Positions 57,232-62,692 of a DNA stretch of 62,692 nt are shown in pieces. The DNA is from an uncultured Angelakisella sp. (GTDB lineage Bacteria > Bacillota > Clostridia > Oscillospirales > Ruminococcaceae), in assembly GCA_910585525.1 (NCBI GenBank), contig CAJUFR010000007.1:1-62692 (forward strand), read 5' to 3'. A program made the position numbers and the translations under genes. Within the stretch, counting starts at the first letter, position 1. The number at the start of each line of letters is the position of its first letter. The notes under the pieces are model-generated. The model saw nothing but the letters and a program-made list of their open reading frames with translations, searched no databases and was not told the DNA's origin.

Positions 57232-58410
57232 ATGAAAAAGATAGAATGGAACAACAAGTATACCACCATCGCGGTGTACGTCTTTCTGGTGGTGGCGGCC
57301 TGCCTGCTGTTTAAGGCGGGGGTGGAGCAGTTTGACGTGATCTGGGGCTGGTTCCAGAAGATCATCGGCTACCTGTTCCCCTTCATCTACGGCTTTGTCC
57401 TGGCCTACCTCCTTTCCCCACTGGTGCGCCGCATCGAAAAGCCGCTGAAAAATAACACCCAGCTGAGGCCCAAGGCCCGGCGGGGCATCGCCATGGCCTG
57501 CGCCTACCTGCTGGTAGTCATCATCATCGGCGTGTTCGGCATGGTGGTGGGCCCGGTGCTGGCGGAGAGCACCGCCCAGCTGGTGGGCAACGTCAGCTTT
57601 TACAGCAAGAAGATCAACGAACTCATCAACCAGCTGATCTCCTACATCCCCGACGAGAGCATCTCCCAGGAGGTCCAGGCCGCCCTGACCCAGGTGTTCG
57701 AGGTGCTGTACGCCTTTATCTCCAGCTTTTTGACCCAGGTGGTGTCCATCGCCACCAAGGTGGTCAGTTCGGTCATCGAGGTGGTGATGGGCATCATCAT
57801 CTCCATCTATATGCTGGGGGATAAGGAGCGGCTCATCGCCCAGACCAAGAAGGTCTTTTCCGCCCTGCTGCCGGAGCGGGCCTACCGCCAGGTCATCCGG
57901 GTGGCCCACGACAGCAACCAGAAGTTCAGCGGCTTCATCACCGGCAAGATCGTGGATTCCACCATCATCGGCCTTCTCTGCGCCGTGGGGATGCTCATCT
58001 TCCGCATGCCCTTCGTGGCCCTGGTCAGCCTGATCGTGGGCATCACCAACGTCATCCCCTACTTCGGCCCCATCATCGGGGCGGTGCCCGGGGTGATCCT
58101 GGTGCTCATCGGCGGCGACCTGATGCAGGCGCTGTTCTTCGCCATCTTCGTCCTGGCCCTCCAGCAGTTTGACGGCAACATCCTGGGCCCCGCCATCCTG
58201 GGGCAGTCCACCGGCCTTTCCGCCATGTGGGTGGTGTTTGCCATCCTCCTCTTCGGCGGTCTCTACGGCTTTGTGGGGATGATCATCGGCGTCCCGCTGC
58301 TGGCGGTGATCTTCGGCGTCCTGCGGAGCATCATCGACGCCATCCTCCGCAAAAAGGGGATGTCCACCGATTCCCGTGACTACGCCTCCGACCAGCACCC
58401 GGTCCAGTGA
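57232..58410 (+). CDS. AI-2E family transporter
   Basis: A 392 aa polytopic membrane protein of the TqsA/YtvI/PerM family. It has N-terminal spans, a large extracytoplasmic segment in the first half, and C-terminal VGITNVIPYFGPIIGAVPGV and FGGLYGFVGMIIGVPLLAV blocks that are family signatures. Members export small molecules or ions; the substrate is unknown. Its stop overlaps the helicase start. Confidence 0.92.
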   Translation: MKKIEWNNKYTTIAVYVFLVVAACLLFKAGVEQFDVIWGWFQKIIGYLFPFIYGFVLAYLLSPLVRRIEKPLKNNTQLRPKARRGIAMACAYLLVVIIIGVFGMVVGPVLAESTAQLVGNVSFYSKKINELINQLISYIPDESISQEVQAALTQVFEVLYAFISSFLTQVVSIATKVVSSVIEVVMGIIISIYMLGDKERLIAQTKKVFSALLPERAYRQVIRVAHDSNQKFSGFITGKIVDSTIIGLLCAVGMLIFRMPFVALVSLIVGITNVIPYFGPIIGAVPGVILVLIGGDLMQALFFAIFVLALQQFDGNILGPAILGQSTGLSAMWVVFAILLFGGLYGFVGMIIGVPLLAVIFGVLRSIIDAILRKKGMSTDSRDYASDQHPVQ

Positions 58411-60470
58411 TGGATATTCCACGGTACCTGCTGGAGGAAAAGGGCATCCCCCTTTCGGACCAGCAGCGCCAGGCGGTGGAGGCGGAGGGCGGGGAGATCC
58501 TGCTTTTGGCGGTGCCCGGCGCCGGCAAGACCACCGTCCTCACCGCCCGCATCGCCCACCTGATGGCCAACCGCCAGGCCGACCCCCGGCGGGTCCTCAC
58601 CCTCACCTTCAACAAGGAATCCGCCCGGGAGATGGGGGAGCGGTGGCAGCGGCTGTTCGGGGGCGTTTTTTCCCGGGACCCTGTTTTCTCCACCATCCAC
58701 AGCTTCTGCCTGGGGCTGCTCCGGGACCACGCCGCCGGCAGGGGCACCCAGGTGCCGGAACTGCTGGAGGGGAAAGGGGCGGGCCTGAAGGACCGTCTCC
58801 TCCGGGAGTTGTACCAGCAGGACACCGGCAAATACCTGGCCGACGAGGACCTGAGCAACGCCGTCAACGCCATCGGCTACTGCGTCAACATGCGGCTCAC
58901 CGGGGAGCAGGCCGCTTCCTTTGACCAGGAGATCCCCGGCTTTTCCAGGCTGTTTTCCCGCTACACAGGCTACAAGCGGGAAAACGGCCTGATGGACTTT
59001 GACGACATGCTCCTCTTTGCCGCCACCGCCCTGGACCGGAACGCCGCCCTCCGGGACCGGGCCCGGCAGCGGTACGACTACATCCTGGTGGACGAGGCCC
59101 AGGATACCAGCCGCCTCCAGCACGACATCCTGGCCAAGCTGGCCCGGGGGGAACTGTTCCTGGTGGGGGACGAGGACCAGAGCATCTACGGATTCCGGGG
59201 GGCCTGGCCCCAGGGGCTGGTGGGGTTCTTCCAGCGGTACCCCGGCGGCCGCCTGCTGAAGCTGGAGGAGAACTACCGCAGCACCCAGGCCATCGTGGCC
59301 GGGGCGTCCCGGCTCATCCAGAGGAACCGGCAGCGGTACCAGAAGGATATCTTCACCAGCCGGGAGGAGGGCGCTCCCATCCGCGTCATCCGGGACCTGG
59401 CCCAGGAGGAGGCCTACGGGGCCATCGCCGACATGCTGCTCCAGGTGCCGGAGGAGGAAAGCTGCGCCGTTTTGTACCGCACCAGCTTCACCGGCATCGG
59501 CCTGGGGTGGACGCTGCGCCGCCGGGGCATCCCCTTTTTCTCCCGGGAGACCCGGCTGGGGTACAGCGGCGACACCATCACCCGGGACGTGGAGAACCTG
59601 GTCCGCCTGGCCCGGGAACCGGGGGACGCCCGGATATTCCGCCAGGCCTATTTCCGCCTGGGCTGCGGCATCCCCAAGGACGTGGCGGAGATCGCCGTGG
59701 CCGCCCGGCCCAGGGACCTGCTGGGCTACATCCTCACCGAACTGGACTACCCGGCCAAGAGCAGCGGCCGCCTTGCCTGGGTCCGCCGCGCCCTGGACCG
59801 GATGGCCAAGCTGCCGCCCCGCAAGCAGTTCGATATCATCCTGGAGGACCTGGAGTACCCCCGCGCCCTGGAGCGCCGCTGCCAAAACGGCTACCAGCTG
59901 AGCGGCTACTACCAGAAGCTGGCGGTGCTCCGGGACTTTGCCCGGTCGGCCCCGGACACCGAGACCTTCCTGGGCTCCCTCCAGGGGGCGGAGCAGGTGC
60001 TGGACAGCCCCCGGCGGGAGCATATCGTCCTTTCCACCGTCCACTCGGCCAAGGGCAAGGAGTTTGACCGGGTGATCATCGCCGACGCCCTGGAGGGCAT
60101 CTTCCCGTCGGCGGACGCCCTGGAGGACCGGGCCATGGGGGAGCCAGAGAGGCTGGAGGAGGAGACACGGCTCTTCTACGTGGCCATGACCCGGGCCAAA
60201 GACCGCCTGGCCATCGTGGCCCCGTCCCGCTGCCTGGGCCGGAGCCTGGCCCCCTCCCGGTTCCTCTACGACGTGGGCCAGAGCGTGCCCACGGTGGGGG
60301 ATGTCCCCCTGGTCCCCGGCCTGCGGGTGATGCACAGCTTCTTCGGCCTGGGGGTGGTGGAGGAGGTGGACGGGGTCCGCCGCCAGGCCCGGGTGGCCTT
60401 CCGCCACTACGGCAAAAAGACCTTTACCATCGACAGCCTGTCGGATAGCAAGCTATTCCAGCTGATGTGA
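58410..60470 (+). CDS. UvrD/PcrA-type ATP-dependent helicase
   Basis: A 686 aa superfamily 1A helicase: Walker A VPGAGKTTVL (about residue 35), DEAQDTSRLQ (about 229), GDEDQSIYGFRGA, LEENYRSTQAIV, VHSAKGKEFDRVIIADALEG (about 545) and YVAMTRAKDRL. The C-terminal tail with MHSFFGLGVVEEV resembles the PcrA/UvrD tail that binds RNA polymerase. ATG 58410 is coupled to the previous stop (TGATG); no ribosome-binding site is visible. Confidence 0.92.
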   Translation: MDIPRYLLEEKGIPLSDQQRQAVEAEGGEILLLAVPGAGKTTVLTARIAHLMANRQADPRRVLTLTFNKESAREMGERWQRLFGGVFSRDPVFSTIHSFCLGLLRDHAAGRGTQVPELLEGKGAGLKDRLLRELYQQDTGKYLADEDLSNAVNAIGYCVNMRLTGEQAASFDQEIPGFSRLFSRYTGYKRENGLMDFDDMLLFAATALDRNAALRDRARQRYDYILVDEAQDTSRLQHDILAKLARGELFLVGDEDQSIYGFRGAWPQGLVGFFQRYPGGRLLKLEENYRSTQAIVAGASRLIQRNRQRYQKDIFTSREEGAPIRVIRDLAQEEAYGAIADMLLQVPEEESCAVLYRTSFTGIGLGWTLRRRGIPFFSRETRLGYSGDTITRDVENLVRLAREPGDARIFRQAYFRLGCGIPKDVAEIAVAARPRDLLGYILTELDYPAKSSGRLAWVRRALDRMAKLPPRKQFDIILEDLEYPRALERRCQNGYQLSGYYQKLAVLRDFARSAPDTETFLGSLQGAEQVLDSPRREHIVLSTVHSAKGKEFDRVIIADALEGIFPSADALEDRAMGEPERLEEETRLFYVAMTRAKDRLAIVAPSRCLGRSLAPSRFLYDVGQSVPTVGDVPLVPGLRVMHSFFGLGVVEEVDGVRRQARVAFRHYGKKTFTIDSLSDSKLFQLM

Positions 60471-60513
60471 CGGAAAAAAGAGGAAAATATTCCAGGGAAA
60501 AGGGGGAGACCCG

Positions 60514-60542
60514 TTGACAAACGGGCGGAAATCTGATAATAT
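60514..60542 (+). promoter_or_regulatory. Promoter of the tRNA cluster
   Basis: TTGACA (60514-60519) followed by an AT-rich TGATAATATATT tract; TAATAT at 17 bases or GATAAT at 15 bases is the -10. Confidence 0.7.
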
Positions 60543-60580
60543 ATTACAGTCGCTTGGAGTTATATAGTCCCCCGGGTCCT

Positions 60581-60654
<74 letters not shown>

Positions 60655-60679
60655 TCGTCCGCGGCAGCGGCGTAGATGT

Positions 60680-60756
60680 GCGCTAGTAGCTCAGCCGGAT
60701 AGAGCAACTGCCTTCTAAGCAGTAGGCCGGGGGTTCGAGTCCCTCCTAGCGCGCCA
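60680..60756 (+). tRNA. tRNA-Arg(UCU)
   Basis: Acceptor GCGCTAG/CTAGCGC, anticodon loop CTTCTAA, discriminator G, CCA encoded. Confidence 0.96.
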
Positions 60757-60765
60757 AGAGACATG

Positions 60766-60842
60766 GTGGGTATAGCGCAGTTGGTTAGCGCGCCAGATTG
60801 TGGCTCTGGAGGCCGAGAGTTCGAATCTCTCTATCCACCCCA
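60766..60842 (+). tRNA. tRNA-His(GUG)
   Basis: Acceptor GTGGGTA/TATCCAC, anticodon loop TTGTGGC. An upstream G at 60765 can serve as G-1 opposite C73; CCA encoded. Confidence 0.95.
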
Positions 60843-60912
60843 ACAGAAAAAGGAAGGACCAGGTGACAAAGAGCAGGCTCTTTTGGCCAGGTGCTTCCTT
60901 TTCTATTTATAT

Positions 60913-60988
60913 TGGGCCGTAGCCAAGTGGTAAGGCACGGGTCTTTGACTCCCGCATCCCGCAGGTCCGAATCCTGCCGGCCCAACCA
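60913..60988 (+). tRNA. tRNA-Gln(UUG)
   Basis: Acceptor TGGGCCG/CGGCCCA, anticodon loop CTTTGAC, CCA encoded. The T loop reads TCCGAAT instead of TTCGAAT, so position 55 is C. It lies after a hairpin-forming spacer (about 60846-60903). Confidence 0.93.
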
Positions 60989-60992
60989 ACTA

Positions 60993-61049
60993 ACCCAAAC
61001 ACTTTAGATGCCATGCGGATAAACCCGCATGGCATCAAGTGTTTTTGGG
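60993..61049. terminator. Terminator after the tRNA cluster
   Basis: Long stem: ACCCAAACACTT and GATGCCATGCGG pair with CCGCATGGCATC and AAGTGTTTTTGGGT, followed by TTTTTT. Confidence 0.88.
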
Positions 61050-61103
61050 TTTTTTAGGGGTCAAAAATCAGATAGTCAAACGATAGATGCAAATGAGGTT
61101 TTG

Positions 61104-61130
61104 TGAGCAACCGGCAGGATTTGAACCCCA
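61104..61130 (-). other. tRNA 3'-end-like fragment
   Basis: On the - strand GGGGTTCAAATCCTGCCGG resembles a tRNA T arm and acceptor. It shares AATCCTGCCGG with the tRNA-Gln gene 130 bases away, in inverted orientation. No full cloverleaf can be made. It could be an attachment-site remnant of the element that begins here. Confidence 0.35.
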
Positions 61131-61280
61131 CGATTTCCCCGTTTTGGGCAGTTTTGAGCCTGTGCCCTTTTTGAATCGGGCAGGGGCTCGTAAAAAAGGC
61201 ACCACCTTTCCCGTAAAAAGATAGACGAAAATAAAGGGTCCGTTTTGTTGGTTGTCCACAGCCAACAGACCGGTGCCGTT

Positions 61281-61709
61281 CTATTCACCGGCGGCTTCCT
61301 TTTTGTCCTTCCGGTATTTTTTCGGCGTGTATTTCCGGTTTTCCTTTTTGGCAAGCCAGTAAGCGTCCATCAGTGCCTGCATCACACCGTCCATCGCCTC
61401 ATCGTCCAGACGCCCGCCTGCAAACAGCCCCTGTACTTCGCTGACCAACTCGTCCACATCCCTGGCGGCCTTAGCGCCGCCTTTTTCGTGGGCTTCCACG
61501 ATCAGCTTGCCGCCGCTGCCCAAAAGATATTCCACCGTGGTCCCCAGGGCATCCGCCAGCTTTTGCGCGATCCCCAGATTGGAAGGGACACGCTCCCCCA
61601 TTTCATAGTTCTGGATGGTTCGGGTGGTCACCCCCGCCTTCTGAGCCAGTTCCGCTTGGGTCAAGCCTGCTTCAGCCCTCTTTTCTTTCAGTCTGTCTTT
61701 GAGATCCAT
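61281..61709 (-). CDS. XRE-family repressor
   Basis: A 142 aa phage/ICE-type repressor: helix-turn-helix LTQAELAQKAGVTTRTIQNYE (about residues 16-36), SNLGIAQKLADALGTTVEYLLG, then a charged C-terminus without a peptidase domain. ATG 61709 follows GGAAGGAG. It faces away from the zinc-ribbon gene, with repeated operator-like sites between them. Confidence 0.87.
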   Translation of the reverse strand: MDLKDRLKEKRAEAGLTQAELAQKAGVTTRTIQNYEMGERVPSNLGIAQKLADALGTTVEYLLGSGGKLIVEAHEKGGAKAARDVDELVSEVQGLFAGGRLDDEAMDGVMQALMDAYWLAKKENRKYTPKKYRKDKKEAAGE

Positions 61710-61741
61710 GGTCCGCCGCTCCTTCCCGTTTCGATTGGTCC

Positions 61742-61817
61742 ACGAACAAATTTTCAAAATGCTCTTGACACGAAAATACAGTTCGTGCTACAATGATTTC
61801 GCAAAGAACAAATGTTT
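61742..61817. promoter_or_regulatory. Divergent control region with LexA-like boxes
   Basis: Rightward promoter TTGACA (61765-61770), 18 bases, TACAAT (61789-61794). Boxes: CGAACAAATTTTCA at 61743, GTTCGTG at 61781, and AGAACAAATGTTTA at 61803-61816, the last matching the Gram-positive LexA core GAAC-N4-GTTY. They may instead be XRE operators. Confidence 0.65.
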
Positions 61818-61912
61818 ACACTGAAATGATACCACGGACACCACGAAATGTCAAGAAAAAGGAAGCCGGAAAGCGAAAGAAATTTCGCCAATCGGGAAGG
61901 GATGTGAAGAAA

Positions 61913-62142
61913 TGAGCCGGGCCAACCGGGTGGTTGAACCGTCATCGGAAATGATGCGAAAACTCTATGCGGCAAAAACAGCCGTTGCAGCACAGAACGC
62001 ACGGGTATTGAAGTGTCCTTACTGTGGACGAAGCGCGCTGATTGTATTTGATGATACATTCGGTCATATTCAAACCAAATGCAAGGGCTGTGGGTATGAG
62101 GTAATTTTTGATACTTCCAGAGAGGGGCGATATTCTTCCTAG
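61913..62142 (+). CDS. Small zinc-ribbon protein
   Basis: A 76 aa protein with CPYCGR ... CKGCG (about residues 35-61), a four-cysteine zinc ribbon common in conjugative elements of gut Clostridia. ATG follows a ggaagggatg stretch. Function unknown. Confidence 0.72.
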
Positions 62143-62337
62143 ACCCAGGGGCGGAGACCCTGTAACAAATCAATATCGTAATCATGGACTGTGATATGGA
62201 GCCACTGAACGGTGCTGTCTTCCTAATGCCGCATGAAACAAGGGAATACCTTGTTTTTGCGGTGGAAGAAAACACCGCGGCGGCTCCTCTTTTTGTTTCC
62301 GTTCTGCTCGCTCCCTATCCGGGGAAAGGACGGAAAC
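62143..62337. other. Short gap in the mobile region
   Basis: 195 bases; a hairpin AACAAGGGAATACCTTGTT is visible near 62239. No clear gene, although one + frame stays open to the window end. Confidence 0.4.
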
Positions 62338-62568
62338 ATGAAAAAGCTGAACGATTTCGAGTACGACCTCTGGACCACGGAGGATGGCAGGCGCATGGTG
62401 CGGGTGAGGGCCACCAGGGAGGAGTGCCAGGTGGACCAGGAAACCTTCCGGCTCCTTCGGGCGGAGGAAAAGCGGCTGCGGCGGGAGCAAACGCCAGAGA
62501 AACGAGAGGGTGTTGCGGAGGAAACTGCCAAGCGCCCGCTCTCGTTAGACATGCTGAATTTCTTGTAA
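62338..62568 (+). CDS. Conjugative-element-type small protein, possibly truncated
   Basis: A 76 aa charged protein: MKKLNDFEYDLWTTEDGRRM, then EECQVDQETFRLLRAEEKRLRRE. Similar proteins precede the sigma-factor-like gene of clostridial integrative elements. The last residues (LSLDMLNFL) look like a foreign end: the same bases, read on the other strand, appear to belong to a phage portal gene. Confidence 0.6.
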   Translation: MKKLNDFEYDLWTTEDGRRMVRVRATREECQVDQETFRLLRAEEKRLRREQTPEKREGVAEETAKRPLSLDMLNFL

Positions 62569-62692
62569 AGGTAGCTGGTCGGTACACGCAGGCCGGTCTT
62601 TTCGATAAGGGTGCCGATGATCTCTGCCGTTTGTGTGAGGTCTTCCGATTCCTCGCAGTCAAACCGGATGTGCGGGATGCGTTTATCCTCCC
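62556..62692 (-). CDS. Fragment of a Mu gp29-like (DUF935) portal protein, partial at right edge
   Basis: Read leftward from the window end, one frame gives RIPHIRFDCEESEDLTQTAE and TGLRVPTSYLYKKF. The pattern (P-IRF, ED, A-I---L, G--VP---LY-KF) is that of the middle to C-terminal part of DUF935 portal proteins of Mu-like phages. Beyond about 62550 the frame continues only as antisense of the neighbouring gene, so the portal gene seems truncated there. Confidence 0.45.

Noticed and set aside
62196..62692. Open + frame to the window end starting MEPLNGAVFLMPHE
   Set aside because: It overlaps a better-supported gene in another frame and becomes Gly/Ala-rich; probably open by chance.

Overview
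The window looks like a chromosomal segment of a GC-rich Gram-positive anaerobe of the class Clostridia, probably an Oscillospiraceae/Ruminococcaceae-type gut bacterium. The basis is strong Shine-Dalgarno sites, frequent TTG/GTG starts, a T-box leader, tRNA genes with encoded CCA, an RNase M5-like TOPRIM gene and an rsmD-coaD pair. Species cannot be named from the sequence alone. Three visibly different stretches interrupt the GC-rich backbone.

(1) Bases 1-14834: an AT-richer defence island on the + strand. It holds a 5'-truncated hsdM, hsdS, hsdR, a protein with two metallopeptidase motifs, an Mrr-type nuclease, a DUF262/DUF1524/DUF4268 (GmrSD-like) protein, a small PD-(D/E)XK-like protein and a protein with a zinc-ribbon N-terminus, an Rx4H (HEPN-type) motif and a SEC-C tail. 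The right edge keeps what looks like the last codons of an RlmD-type rRNA methyltransferase.

(2) Bases 14948-33285: housekeeping backbone. mnmA, a small membrane gene and a threonine aldolase are on the - strand. A YheO/DauR-type regulator precedes a ridA-aminotransferase-sodium symporter-31 aa peptide operon. Then come a DHHW/MBOAT pair, a comEC-holA-rnmV cluster, ttcA- and tcdA-like tRNA modification genes, DUF805, an XRE gene with a divergent small gene, and a GT4 glycosyltransferase.

(3) Bases 33396-40758: an integrated filamentous phage (inovirus) of about 7.3 kb, the most interesting element here. Its genes are a small ssDNA-binding-like protein, a Rep_trans-type replication initiator, a tRNA-Glu-like gene, a Pf3-like coat protein, small membrane proteins, a large adsorption (pIII-like) protein, three more small membrane proteins, a Zot/pI ATPase, and an IS30-family transposase in place of a tyrosine recombinase. 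It is bounded by imperfect terminal inverted repeats and an exact 15 bp direct repeat, and sits in the terminator-like inverted repeat between a pfkB kinase gene and the GT4 gene. A consensus -35 box lies in the right terminal repeat and a consensus -10 box in the left one. If the ends are joined with a 2 bp spacer they form a TTGACA-N17-TATAAT promoter facing the phage replication genes. A reverse-strand membrane protein inside the phage has its own consensus promoter and may be a lysogen-expressed gene.

(4) Bases 40789-60988: backbone again. pfkB kinase, a lipoprotein, a T-box (best read as leucine) ahead of an acyl-CoA ligase, a PASTA-type pseudokinase, a sugar isomerase and methyltransferase, VanY-type carboxypeptidase, uvrC, rsmD-coaD, an XRE/DUF2178-like pair, hicAB flanked by an exact 25 bp repeat, ABC-F, AI-2E-family exporter, UvrD-type helicase and tRNAs Gly-Arg-His-Gln.

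(5) Bases 61100-62692: start of a second mobile region. It has a tRNA-3'-end-like fragment, an XRE repressor with LexA-like boxes, a zinc-ribbon protein, a conjugative-element-type small protein, and a piece of a Mu-gp29-like portal gene entering from the right edge.
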